The notes beneath the pieces are model-generated. The model searched no databases. It was not told the origin of the DNA and saw only the letters and a program-made list of their open reading frames with translations. A stretch of 64,000 nt of DNA from Fabrea salina (taxonomy: Eukaryota > Ciliophora > Heterotrichea > Heterotrichida > Fabreidae). Where the stretch lies: the NCBI GenBank assembly GCA_022984795.1, contig JALIHJ010000002.1, positions 62,001 through 126,000 on the forward strand. Direction: 5' to 3'. The position numbers and the translations under genes are program-made. The first letter of the stretch is position 1. Each line of letters opens with the position of its first letter. Positions 45,581 through 54,588 of the stretch are shown here, piece after piece.

Positions 45581-46866
45581 TTAAGTTCTTATTAAAGGTT
45601 CAAGGGCTTCTTCGTTCTGTATGATTTGTTTAAGAACGGAGTGTTCAGCCAACCTCCAAATGAAAAAAAGACCTAAAAGCAGTACAAAGGATTGGACCCA
45701 GAAACACACCAGAAACCCAGCACTAGAAGCTACTGCGTTGAGCAAAATAGAAGAAGCTGACGCCAAAGTTACTCCTAGAAACACCAAAGGCCAGACTCTT
45801 GAAGTGTAGTCTTTAAACATTTTTCCAGTTTGAACTGCTAACCCTGGGTACATGGCAGCAGTTGCAAAGTAAACAGTCACCACTGCTACTGAATAAGCTT
45901 CTTTGTTGTCTGCAACAAAGTACACACAACTGCAAACAAGCAACTGGTAAGCGACTGCAGCACTCATGACTTTTTTAAAACTAAAGTAGTCAATCAAAGT
46001 AGGCCAAAACCATCTGCCCACTGCACCAACTAAGTTTGCAGCTGAACCTAAATAACTCAAAAAGTGGTCGTCTTGGATGAACTCCAAACCAAAGGATTTA
46101 TAAACCCCTGCAAAGTAGTACCAAAAAACAAACATGCAGTACCCTGTACAAAACAACTGCCAAAACTGAGGGCACGAAAGAAAGGTTTTCAAAGGAACTT
46201 CTCTAGTTGAACCAAACTTTTCTCTGGGTTCAGCAGGAGTTGAAACTAAAATAACGCCCAAAACAGTTAAACAAACAAACAAAATTCCTACTTGGAATAA
46301 AGCCCAAGGAACTCTTTCTTCAACTTCTTTTGGGAACCTTAAGTCTGGGTCCGAGGCAGGTTTCTAGGGTTCACCATCTCTGCAAAAAGGACTGTGAAGA
46401 GTATTGCAGATCCACTGTAACCTGCCATTATGCAACCTGTCACAAAACCTTTGGAATTAGGGAAGTGCTTCCAACCTGGCAAAAGAGTGTTGATTGTGAC
46501 CAACCCTGCTCCCACTCCAAACATGCTTGAGTAGACTCCTACCAATAACTCTGCTGACTCTGCGCACGAACTTAAAATAAATGCTCCAGACATCAGTGCT
46601 CCCCCTAACAGCAAGCAACTTTTCAAACCCCAGTTTCTGACTAAAAGAGGCCCGAGGAACACACCCAAATTTTCAAACAAAAAGGAAAAGGGCTGGGCAT
46701 TGTAAACTTTGGAGTAAGTTAGTTCTTTTTGCTTGCTGGCCAAAAAAGAGCCTACGTAGGGGTAGATGCTTCCCTAGTTGCTGATGTTGCCTGATACTAA
46801 GTTCAGAAGGACTCCTCCCAGCACTGCTAAAATTCCCTCTTTACTTTCCAGAATCTTCCTTAGCAT
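45581..46866 (-). pseudogene. MFS transporter paralog, broken
   Basis: It aligns end to end with the intact neighbour (about 428 codons against 434). Two lesions are visible. A TAG at about 46774 stands where the paralog has the Trp of T-W-G-S-I-Y (here N-stop-G-S-I-Y-P-Y-V). A frame change between NPRNLP and SDPDLRFPKEV lies near 46350. No short intron removes the TAG. The otherwise good conservation points to recent loss or to a polymorphic allele. Confidence 0.75.
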
Positions 46867-46880
46867 ATTATTAAGTTGCA

Positions 46881-47141
46881 TTAAAAAGAGTTTTGCTCCT
46901 CTGCTTTTTTAAGCACCCACTCGCCAAAGGTTTTGTCTAGTTCGCCTACCCTCACTATGAGTTGGTCTCTGTAGGACTCGACTTTGGGGAAGTGTTTGAT
47001 TGCTTGCAGTAAAATTTGGTTTTTGGTGTCGTTTGACAACAAACTTAAAGCCTCTTCCAAAGCAGCTTTGCGGACTTCTTTGGACTCAGGGTCTTCTTCG
47101 TAGTGGGGTTCGGGGGGCAGGTCGTTGTTTTCCTGGGACAT
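46881..47141 (-). CDS. Small helical protein, function unknown
   Basis: The protein has 86 residues. The acidic N-terminus is followed by helices (VRKAALEEALSLLSNDTKNQ, then FPKVESYRDQLIVRVGELDK). It has no membrane segment and is not recognised. The start lies 23 bases from the divergent Rab gene. Confidence 0.6.
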   Translation of the reverse strand: MSQENNDLPPEPHYEEDPESKEVRKAALEEALSLLSNDTKNQILLQAIKHFPKVESYRDQLIVRVGELDKTFGEWVLKKAEEQNSF

Positions 47142-47164
47142 ATTGAGAGTTATGCCAGATAAAC

Positions 47165-47755
47165 ATGGATCAAGATACTTATAAAGTTATTACTCTGGGT
47201 AGTTACGGAGTAGGCAAAACTTGCATTCTGATGTGTGCTACTGACGACCGACTTATGTTCCAAGAAAACTACATGTGCACTATTGGAGTGGATTTTAAAA
47301 CCAAGAAGCACAGCTACGGAGGAGAAACCCACAGCCTAATGATTTGGGATACTGCAGGGCAGGAAAGGTACCACCACATCAACAGAATGTACTACAGAGG
47401 GTGTCAGGGTGTAATTTTAGTGTACGACGTAACCAGTAGGGACACCTTTCAAAAAGTAGAGCTTTTCAAGAAAGACTTCGAAAAGCACTGTGAAGCCAAA
47501 GCAGGGTTTGTTTTGGTAGGCAACAAGTGCGACTGTGTCTCTCGGGAAGTGTCTCAAGAAGAAGGACTCAAACTAGCTGAAAGCTTAAAAGTGCCATTTC
47601 TAGAGTGCTCCGCAAAGAAAAGACTGAACATCGATCGAATTTTCGATCTAGTAGTGAAAGAAATCAAAAACACCAACCAGAAAAAGCCTTCTCTCACTAA
47701 GTCCTTCGTCATCAAACAGAAGAAACTACAAAAGTCAAAAAAATGCTGTGGATAA
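47165..47755 (+). CDS. Rab-family small GTPase
   Basis: The protein has 196 residues. The P-loop GSYGVGKTC, switch I with TIGVDFKTKK, switch II WDTAGQERY, GNKCD and ECSAK are all intact. The C-terminus KKCCG carries two cysteines for geranylgeranylation. It regulates vesicle traffic. The switch and RabF motifs are those of Rab1/8-like proteins, but the subfamily is not certain. The Gln of DTAGQ is present, so GTP hydrolysis should be normal. Confidence 0.93.
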   Translation: MDQDTYKVITLGSYGVGKTCILMCATDDRLMFQENYMCTIGVDFKTKKHSYGGETHSLMIWDTAGQERYHHINRMYYRGCQGVILVYDVTSRDTFQKVELFKKDFEKHCEAKAGFVLVGNKCDCVSREVSQEEGLKLAESLKVPFLECSAKKRLNIDRIFDLVVKEIKNTNQKKPSLTKSFVIKQKKLQKSKKCCG

Positions 47756-47796
47756 GTTCTGAATAATTTAATTGTGCAAAGCTAAATAGTCAATAA

Positions 47797-48231
47797 ATGG
47801 TGAAACACAATAACGTGGTCCCAAATGCACACTTCCACAAGGACTGGCAGCGCTATGTGAAAACTTGGTTCAACCAGCCAGCTCGCAAACAAAGAAGACG
47901 AAGTGCCCGCAAAGCCAAAGCAGCACAAATAGCTCCTAGGCCACTCAAGGACCTCAGGCCTTTAGTCCAAGGCCAGTCACTTCGTTACTGCGGAAAAACC
48001 AAGTCTGGCCGGGGCTTTTCTCTTTTAGAACTCAAAAAGGCAGGACTCACTCCTCAGTTTGCTCGCACAATAGGGATTGCTGTGGACCACAGACGTTCAA
48101 ACAAGTCACAAGAAACACTTCAAAACAACGTACAAAGACTTGAACTTTACAAGAGCAAACTTACTTTGTACCCCTTGAAGTCTGGCAAGCCTAAGAAGGG
48201 ACAAGTCAATGACTCTGTCATTTCTTCTTAA
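47797..48231 (+). CDS. RPL13: Ribosomal protein eL13, short form
   Basis: The protein has 144 residues. It starts with [31 protein letters not shown] and keeps the core [17 protein letters not shown]. The family is normally about 200 residues; the C-terminal 60 that wrap on the large subunit are missing, and the chain ends soon after GKPKKGQ. The convergent gene ends six bases later, so no extra exon fits downstream. It is either a shortened functional form or one of several copies, truncated. Confidence 0.88.
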   Translation: MVKHNNVVPNAHFHKDWQRYVKTWFNQPARKQRRRSARKAKAAQIAPRPLKDLRPLVQGQSLRYCGKTKSGRGFSLLELKKAGLTPQFARTIGIAVDHRRSNKSQETLQNNVQRLELYKSKLTLYPLKSGKPKKGQVNDSVISS

Positions 48232-48237
48232 TTTAAG

Positions 48238-49081
48238 TTAGTTTATGGGTTTTTGAGCTACCAGCACTAAAGACTCAAATACTATAGGGTTGCCTGAGTT
48301 GAATATTTGTGTAACGTTCGAGTTGAGTTGGTCAATGAACTTTTGGAAGTCATTGCCTAGTGTTTCTCTTAAGTGGTTCATTTGAGGCATTGAGTGGTAG
48401 GACTCCATAGCTTCAGAAGGAGTTGTAAAACTTGAAGGTATTCCAATGTAAAAGCTAAGCACCTTTTGCAAGCCTGAACTGTTGACTAGGTCTGAAAGTT
48501 GGGCTTGGATTGCCTAAATGGAAGTTTGACCTTTTGTTGGAAGGAGGGACTCCTATTTGTTCGAGAGAATCGTCTACTATTCCATGGAAGTTAGAGTTTT
48601 CTTTTCTTCCCCAAACTGAAAACACAGCTTTACCGCCTGGCTGTAGCACTCTGTAAGCCTCTGAAAGCATGTTTCTGGGTTCAGGAACCAGCATAAGGCA
48701 TAGGTTTGCCAAGTACCTGTCGAAAAAACCATCTGAGTAAGGCAGTTCTTCTGCGTTTGCCTGTATGAACTCAGCTTTGGGCAAGTTTCTTTGAAGAGCA
48801 AGATTCACCATAGTTTCAGAAAGATCGCAGCCGTAAAGTTCTGCTTGGGATTGAGTAGCCATGAGTGCTACAGCGTTTCCGGTTCCACAGCCCACGTCTA
48901 GTACTTTGTTTGCTGAGTCTAACTTTAAAAAGGGAAGTACAACGCTAAGAAGGGCATTTACTTGCTCTTCTGAGTGCTTTGCGTACCAACTAGAAATTCT
49001 GTTCCACTGTTCCCTAACTTCGTTGAGACTAGGAGCCTGAGCCATATTACTGAAGCCCCTAAAACCACTTCTTAGCATCAT
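48238..49081 (-). CDS. Type 11 SAM-dependent methyltransferase, one frame break
   Basis: About 280 residues. The SAM-binding motif VLDVGCGTGNA (about 60-70), the acidic CDLSE, and the FFDRYLANL and EAYRVLQPGG blocks show a class I methyltransferase. It is a tandem paralog of the next gene. The frame shifts +1 near 48507-48508, where minus-strand AATCCAAG seems to hold an extra C; one C fewer gives HLGN then QAQLSDLVNSSGL, matching the paralog. The ATG at 49081 follows the upstream gene's stop by four bases. An alternative start is at M-A-Q-A-P. Confidence 0.75.
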
Positions 49082-49085
49082 TGAA

Positions 49086-49889
49086 TTAAAGTTTAACTGC
49101 AATGGCCACAAGCCCTTCGAAGATTAAAGGTTTCTCTTGAGAAAAGGTTTCTTCAATGTTTTGGTGGAGCTTGTGTAGGAACTGCTGGAACTTGTCTTCC
49201 CCGAGTTTCTTGACTGCGTCTAGTTGAGGCATGGCTTCATAGAACTTCTTGGCTTCTTCTGCGTTAAGCAGGTTAACAGGGACTCCTACGTAGTAAGTAA
49301 GTAAGTTACTGAACCCAGCGTCTTTTATAAGGGCTTTTAGCTTTTCTTGGTCTCCAAGGTGGAACTGGGACCTTTTTTGGACTGGAAGTTCTATTTCTAG
49401 TTCCTTCATGGTTCTGCCAATCATTCCAAAGAAAGTGTGGTACTCTTTGCGTCCCCAAACTGAAAAAGCTGCTATGGAGTTTGGTTTCAGCACTCTGTAA
49501 GCTTCACTTAGCATAGTCTCAGGGGACTCTACTATGTGCAAAGACAAATTGGCTATGTAGCGGTCAAACTTAGCGTCTGGGAATGGAAGTGACTCGTTGT
49601 TAGCTACGAGGAAGTTCACTCCTGAAAGGCTCCTTTGAGTGGCTGCTTCTATCATGTAAGGAGTTAAGTCACAGCAAGTCAGTTCTTGGGAAGTAAATTC
49701 TTTAATGGCTTTGGCTCCTTTGCCTGTGCCACAACCTACTTCTAGTATGCTTTGGGCCTCTTGTAGTCTTACCAAAGGCAAAAAGGACTGCATGATTGCC
49801 AAGCACATGTACTCTGCATGGGATTGAAACCAGTCTCCCATTGAAGTCCAGCGCTCCCTTATTTCTTCTGTAGTTGGAACTTCTTCCAT
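49086..49889 (-). CDS. Type 11 SAM-dependent methyltransferase
   Basis: The protein has 267 residues. ILEVGCGTGKG (motif I, about 48-58), CDLTPYMIEAA, and the FDRYIANLSLHI and EAYRVLKP blocks are intact. The fold is that of UbiE/COQ5-type enzymes acting on small molecules, but the substrate is unknown. It forms a tandem pair with the frame-broken copy downstream. Confidence 0.85.
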   Translation of the reverse strand: MEEVPTTEEIRERWTSMGDWFQSHAEYMCLAIMQSFLPLVRLQEAQSILEVGCGTGKGAKAIKEFTSQELTCCDLTPYMIEAATQRSLSGVNFLVANNESLPFPDAKFDRYIANLSLHIVESPETMLSEAYRVLKPNSIAAFSVWGRKEYHTFFGMIGRTMKELEIELPVQKRSQFHLGDQEKLKALIKDAGFSNLLTYYVGVPVNLLNAEEAKKFYEAMPQLDAVKKLGEDKFQQFLHKLHQNIEETFSQEKPLIFEGLVAIAVKL

Positions 49890-50006
49890 TTATAGTTTTA
49901 AGGTTAATTATCTTAAAGCTTAAATAAGTAACTTGGAACTGGTTTAAGAGTTAAATTTTAAGTGGATAGTTATGATTCATTAGCACAGGAGTTAACTCTG
50001 TTAAGT

Positions 50007-50274
50007 TCATAAGTCACTGACTAAGTGAATTACTAGTAAGTCTTCAGGATTCAACTCCAGACACCTTCATGCTCATCTAAAAACTCTAAAATAGGGTCTA
50101 GCAAGTCTAAACCCCTCTGTCCTTGCCTTCCTTCCACTATCCTTGATGATAACTGTGCTCTTACTGAATATCTGAACCCGATCACCAGGAGTGAGTTTTA
50201 CGTATCCCCATTTTGTTGTATCTTATGAAGTTAACTTCTTCGAACCCAACTACATTTGGACAAATATACTCAAT
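50007..50274 (-). pseudogene. Relic of an unidentified gene in the 396-base gap 49890-50285
   Basis: Several protein-like stretches follow each other on the minus strand in different frames: ICPNVVGFEEVNFIRYN, WGYVKLTPGDRVQIFSK, LDLLDPILEFLDEHEGVW and LNPEDLLVIHLVSDL. They look like one decayed gene with at least three frame changes. No 15-base introns join them. The family is not recognised. The rest of the gap (49890-50006) is AT-rich and shows nothing. Confidence 0.35.
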
Positions 50275-50285
50275 TCTTAATTATC

Positions 50286-50942
50286 TTAAGTCATTTCCAT
50301 AGAGTCAAAGAGTTCGTCAAGTTCAGCGTCTTGTTTAGCAGCAGGTTGGGGTTGCGAAACCTCCTCAGCAACCTGTCTTTTAGGTACAGTTGCAGAGGGC
50401 TCACTTACTTCCAGCATAGACTTTTCGTACTCTTCAGCTTCCAACTCGTTGAGTTCGTCCATGAGCTCGTCGTCATCCATAGTTCCGATCACTCCAACAG
50501 GTTGGGAAATAGCTTCATTGAGTTCGTTGAGTAAGTCTTGTTGGTCTTCCATTTCGTCTTTGAGTTTGTCAACTTCGTCAATGTTGATTTCTCCGTGCAT
50601 GTCTTTGAGTGCTTGGTTTCCTTGCTTGAGGGAGTCAAAGATGTTTTTGTTCATGCTGGCTCCCTCTATGGCAAACAGTTGTTGTTCCAAATTCATGCGT
50701 GACCCTTCTAACTTAGCTATTTCGGTTTCGTACATCTTCTTGCGTTTGAGACAAACAAGGGCTCCGTTTTTGTCTCCATTCTTTTTGCGTTCTAGAGCTT
50801 GTTTGAGTTCTGACTGGGCTTTGTTCTGCAACAAGTTGGAGCGCTTTGCAATATCGTCAGCAGTCTTTCTTAAGCCTTCTATAGTTTTCAGAGTGTCTTC
50901 AGGCTTCATCGGCTTCTTCTTCTTCTTGCCAAACAGTCTCAT
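50286..50942 (-). CDS. CHMP4: ESCRT-III subunit Snf7/CHMP4
   Basis: The protein has 218 residues. A basic N-terminus (MRLFGKKKKKP) is followed by the Snf7 helices alpha1-alpha4 (LKTIEGLRKTADDIAKRSN, ALVCLKRKKMYE, INIDEVDKLKDEMEDQQD) and an acidic C-terminus ending ELDELFDSMEM. It polymerises on membranes in multivesicular body formation, cytokinesis and membrane repair, a process of interest in Stentor because of its wound healing. ATG 50942 replaces a longer non-ATG start. Confidence 0.93.
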   Translation of the reverse strand: MRLFGKKKKKPMKPEDTLKTIEGLRKTADDIAKRSNLLQNKAQSELKQALERKKNGDKNGALVCLKRKKMYETEIAKLEGSRMNLEQQLFAIEGASMNKNIFDSLKQGNQALKDMHGEINIDEVDKLKDEMEDQQDLLNELNEAISQPVGVIGTMDDDELMDELNELEAEEYEKSMLEVSEPSATVPKRQVAEEVSQPQPAAKQDAELDELFDSMEMT

Positions 50943-50961
50943 ATTTATTATAATAGTTGTA

Positions 50962-51924
50962 TTAAACACGCTTAACTTTGGCATCTTCTTCGGACTTCTG
51001 CTCTTCGCCTCTGTTGTTTCTATTCATGTTTAATATTGTCCAGTCAAAAATAAAGTCATACTGGTAAGACTCTCTGAAAAACAAGTCTTTGAACATCCTT
51101 TTCAGGTAAGCGTAGTCAGGTCTGTCTTCAAACCTCAACGCTCTACAGTAGTTCATGTAAGTAGCGAACTCTGGAGGGAAGCTCCTGCACAAAGTGTCTA
51201 TTGGAGTCGAAATCTTGCGTTCCATTATCCGTTCGTACTTTTCCTTTTTAGTGTGCGCACGCAGTCCTTGCCAAGGCAAACTTCCTCTTAAAAAGTAAAG
51301 CAACACGTAACCTATGCCTTCCAAGTCATCCCTTCGACTCTGCTCAATCCCCAAGTGCGTGTTTACGCTTGCGTAACGCGCAGTCCCAGTCAAGTTCTTC
51401 CCTTCTCTGTAAGGAATGTGCTGCTGGGTCCTGGGGTCCCTGTACTTTTTAGCCAACCCAAAGTCAATCATGTAGACTTGGTTTGCCTTGCGTCCCAAAC
51501 CTATCAAGAAGTTGTCCGGCTTCACATCCCTGTGGAGGAAGTTTTTGGCGTGGAAGAACTCAATGCGCGCAAGCATTTGGTCGGCCAGCATAAGTGTTGT
51601 TTTGAGCGAAAACTTTCGGTTGCAAAACGAAAACAAGTCCTCCAAAGAAGGACCTAGCAAGTCCATGACTAAAACGTTGTAGTCGCCCTCCACTCCGTAC
51701 CAGTGAATATTTGGAATGCCTATGCCTCCTTGAAGTATTCGGTAGAGCTTTGATTCGTACATCAGTTGGGGATGCCGACTGCGCACGTTTTCTAACTTTA
51801 TAGCGACTTCTTCGTTGGTCTGGATGTTCACTCCTAAGTGGATCTCCCCAAAGCTTCCGTTGCCTATCTTCCCTCCGAGTCGGTATCTGCCTCCTACTCT
51901 TAGTTCTGTGTTTGATGGATTCAT
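50962..51924 (-). CDS. CSNK1: Casein kinase 1
   Basis: The protein has 320 residues. The glycine loop [13 protein letters not shown], the ATP lysine in [25 protein letters not shown] and the CK1-typical [11 protein letters not shown] (in place of APE) are present. The kinase core fills about 14-290, with a short charged tail. CK1 phosphorylates primed Ser/Thr sites in many pathways. Stentor is known to have a large kinome; this is a plain delta/epsilon-type member. Confidence 0.95.
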   Translation of the reverse strand: MNPSNTELRVGGRYRLGGKIGNGSFGEIHLGVNIQTNEEVAIKLENVRSRHPQLMYESKLYRILQGGIGIPNIHWYGVEGDYNVLVMDLLGPSLEDLFSFCNRKFSLKTTLMLADQMLARIEFFHAKNFLHRDVKPDNFLIGLGRKANQVYMIDFGLAKKYRDPRTQQHIPYREGKNLTGTARYASVNTHLGIEQSRRDDLEGIGYVLLYFLRGSLPWQGLRAHTKKEKYERIMERKISTPIDTLCRSFPPEFATYMNYCRALRFEDRPDYAYLKRMFKDLFFRESYQYDFIFDWTILNMNRNNRGEEQKSEEDAKVKRV

Positions 51925-52010
51925 TTATTATACGCTTTTACTGGAATTTAGAAGTTCAACTATTGATTTTTAGGCCTAGAATAACTAACCATTAAAGAAA
52001 CTATAATAAT

Positions 52011-52472
52011 ATGGGACTCACTGACGAGGAGCTTAACTACAAGGAAAGGACTGACTTGCCTCCCCGAGAACAAGCAAGAGCTGACTCCATTGCAGACAAG
52101 TTACGCATGAAGTTCATCAAAGAATGGGCACTCAAGCGCAACATCGACCTTTACCAAACAGACGCTGAGCGGGACTGGGCTTATATAGTGAGGCGAGAGT
52201 ACAGGTACAACGTTCTTTACAGAGCTTTCTTCGATGGACTTTTCTTTGGGTCAGTTCTACAAACTCTTTACACTTGGCAACGCAAGCAGGTGCAGTTCAA
52301 GCCTTTATTGGTGGTTCCACTAATCATGTTGATGCGTGTGCCTTCTCTCTACAAGCAACACCACAGGCGCTACTTCGAAACCCTCAACCTAGGAACTGAG
52401 TACGAACTGGGGGCTGAAAGGAACAGGATTCTCGAAGAGTGCAACCGGATATCTGCACGCGCTGACGTTTAA
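52011..52472 (+). CDS. Orphan small membrane protein, possibly mitochondrial
   Basis: This 153-residue protein is not recognised. It has a charged N-terminal half with many Arg/Glu, then one or two hydrophobic stretches (FFDGLFFGSVLQTLY, PLLVVPLIMLM) at about 75-110, and a basic tail. Its build resembles accessory subunits of ciliate respiratory complexes. Confidence 0.65.
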   Translation: MGLTDEELNYKERTDLPPREQARADSIADKLRMKFIKEWALKRNIDLYQTDAERDWAYIVRREYRYNVLYRAFFDGLFFGSVLQTLYTWQRKQVQFKPLLVVPLIMLMRVPSLYKQHHRRYFETLNLGTEYELGAERNRILEECNRISARADV

Positions 52473-52508
52473 GCTACTTAAGCTTATTATGGACTCTATT
52501 AGTTAGGG

Positions 52509-54236
52509 TTACTTTTTGAGCATAGGGATGATCACGTGTGTAATGTATGTATCGTACACATTCCCTTTAGCAGCTTTTTTGGCGTCTTTTTTGTTCATCT
52601 CAAACAAAGGAAGGCAAGTTTCAGCTAAGTTTACAAACCAGTCCAGGATTTCTTTTTCACCCATGCGCATGAGTACGCAGTTCACGTTGTTTTCAGTCAG
52701 GCTGGGCTCCAAAAGTATTTGTTTGTCTTCTTCAAGCGAGTTGGGGTACCTTTTTAGTCCTTCTTCTGAGAGTTTTTTCACGTAGAGCAGTACTTTTTGT
52801 TCGTTTTCAGGACTGATTGGGCCTAGTTTGCCTGGCTTGAAGTGCATGCTGTGTTCGTCGTGGCAGTTCTGAATCAGCTCTGGAATGATGCTTTCGTCTT
52901 CAAGCAGCACAAACCTCAACAGTCCAAAAAACTCTTGGAACACCCTTTCTTCTAAGTCAGCTTGCACTCTCAGCACGTCGTTCTTCCTGCCCTGGAGCAG
53001 TCCTCGTTTGATTCCAAACAAAGGGTCGTTCTCATCAAGTTTTATTCTAAAAGGGTACTCGTTAGCGTCGTTGTTCCTCACTATGAATCCGTAGTTGAGC
53101 AGAAACCGTGTATTGCACTTCTTGCCATAGCTGTCCATGACTTCTGAACCCCTAGGCACGTCTTCGAGGGTTTCAATTATGAAGCCTTGGCGTTCTTGGT
53201 CAAAGGTCCAGGAGGTCTGGCGAGGTCTTCTGTGGTTGAGCATGTCTGCGTAAGGTACGAACCCGTCTGTTTTGACTCCGTCAATTTCCATTCCGAATAT
53301 GCGGGAACTAACAGCCATTCTGAACTTGGAGAACTCAGGAACAGAAAACTCAGCAAACTCAGGGACTGCGTTGCAGATGGTTTCGTAGTCTTCTTGGATG
53401 TCTTGGATCTTTTCTTCAATTTGGTCCAGAAACGGAGACCCTGCTAGCCACTCTTTTTCCTCGTCTGTGTAAAATATTGGGAAACTTCTGAAGTGCTCTG
53501 GCAGAACTTCTATGTAGGGCTTCCAGAAACTGTCAGGCTTCCTAGTTTCTTGCAAAATAAAAGAAGACAAAAAGCAGTGTTTGGGCGATAACAAGTTCAA
53601 GCGGGCTTTTTTCATCTTGGAACCTATTGGGGTCTGGTAAGCCATTTCCAGTGTGATGATGTGGCTTTTGGGCACGTAGAGTATGCAATCGTTCTTCGCA
53701 ATGAAAGTGCCTGCGTGGACTCCTCGGTAGTCTTCTGAGTAAAACTTGAGTTTGAGTTTGGGGAACTCAGCTCCTCCTTCTTTGAGCCAACTAAGTAAGT
53801 TATCAAACTTGGCTCTTTCAGGGTGTTCGGGAGGAAGGGCGTTGTCTTGGTCTTTTTCTTCCTGAACAGTTTTTAGCAGTTCCAGCAACTCAGGAGACTC
53901 AGAGTTAACTGAGAGTCCTTCCTGCACAGCTTCGTAAGAGTCATTGACCATCCCCATTTCAAGGAGCGCTACAGCTTTGCGGTAGTATGCTTTGGGCCAC
54001 CCAGGGTTGGCCTGGATGGCTCGGAGTGCGTCTTGCAAAGCGTCTTCATACTGGTGCATGGCTACGTAAACTCCTGACCTGTTAGAAAGTATCACAGAGT
54101 GGTTGGGGTCTAGTTCTAAGCCTTTGGTGTATTGCTGCAGTGCGCGTGGTAGGTCTCCTATTTGGAAGGCTTGATTTCCTTGTTCCTTGCAGGACTCAGG
54201 AGTGTTGTTTTTCTTCTTGCGGCCTTTGGCACCCAT
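52509..54236 (-). CDS. TPR-SET domain protein (lysine methyltransferase-like)
   Basis: The protein has 575 residues. Three TPRs lie at about 14-115 (CKEQGNQAFQIGDLPRALQQ, LSNRSGVYVAMHQYEDALQD, KAYYRKAVALLEMG). A SET domain of the SETD3/RuBisCO-LSMT group lies at about 160-400, with GFVPYADMLNHR (split SET core) and GSEVMDSYGKKCN, followed by a helical substrate domain. TPRs of this type often dock Hsp90/Hsp70. It probably methylates a protein lysine or histidine; the target is unknown. Confidence 0.88.
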   Translation of the reverse strand: MGAKGRKKKNNTPESCKEQGNQAFQIGDLPRALQQYTKGLELDPNHSVILSNRSGVYVAMHQYEDALQDALRAIQANPGWPKAYYRKAVALLEMGMVNDSYEAVQEGLSVNSESPELLELLKTVQEEKDQDNALPPEHPERAKFDNLLSWLKEGGAEFPKLKLKFYSEDYRGVHAGTFIAKNDCILYVPKSHIITLEMAYQTPIGSKMKKARLNLLSPKHCFLSSFILQETRKPDSFWKPYIEVLPEHFRSFPIFYTDEEKEWLAGSPFLDQIEEKIQDIQEDYETICNAVPEFAEFSVPEFSKFRMAVSSRIFGMEIDGVKTDGFVPYADMLNHRRPRQTSWTFDQERQGFIIETLEDVPRGSEVMDSYGKKCNTRFLLNYGFIVRNNDANEYPFRIKLDENDPLFGIKRGLLQGRKNDVLRVQADLEERVFQEFFGLLRFVLLEDESIIPELIQNCHDEHSMHFKPGKLGPISPENEQKVLLYVKKLSEEGLKRYPNSLEEDKQILLEPSLTENNVNCVLMRMGEKEILDWFVNLAETCLPLFEMNKKDAKKAAKGNVYDTYITHVIIPMLKK

Positions 54237-54249
54237 ATTTTTAGAAGTG

Positions 54250-54579
54250 TTACTTAGTTTTTTTCTTGAGTTGAGTTAAGTGATCTAAACACTTGTTTTG
54301 TTCTTGCAAGATACAATTGATTTCTTCCAGGTCTCTGAACAGACAAGTGTAGTCTTCGCTTTGGGGAATTTTTTGTTTAAGTAGCTCAGTGGAGGTTTGT
54401 TGTGTGTGTTTGAAGTTCTCTAAAAGAGACTGAGCAGTCGACTCAAAGGACTGTTTGAGGTTTTCTACGTTATCAGAAATCTCTCGTTTAAGTACACTGT
54501 ACAGGTCTTCAGGTTCAGTTTGTCTGTAGTTGAGAAAAGAAGTTCTGCTGTATCTTGGGTTGTTTCTGAATCTGTTCAT
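54250..54579 (-). CDS. Small coiled-coil protein
   Basis: The protein has 109 residues, mostly helical with heptads from about 25 to 105, and a basic N-terminus. It is not recognised. Its ATG is nine bases from the ATG of the divergent coiled-coil gene, so both must use the same few bases as a promoter and 5' UTR, or start inside each other. Confidence 0.6.
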   Translation of the reverse strand: MNRFRNNPRYSRTSFLNYRQTEPEDLYSVLKREISDNVENLKQSFESTAQSLLENFKHTQQTSTELLKQKIPQSEDYTCLFRDLEEINCILQEQNKCLDHLTQLKKKTK

Positions 54580-54588
54580 TTTATATAA

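Noticed and set aside
48180-48260. A missed 3' exon for eL13
   Set aside because: No GT...AG segment of a usual size restores eL13-like sequence, and the minus-strand methyltransferase ends six bases away.
49890-50285. tRNA gene in the gap (an A-box-like TAGCACAGGAG and a B-box-like GGATTCAACTCC)
   Set aside because: The T-arm and acceptor stems do not pair; protein-like segments explain the region better.
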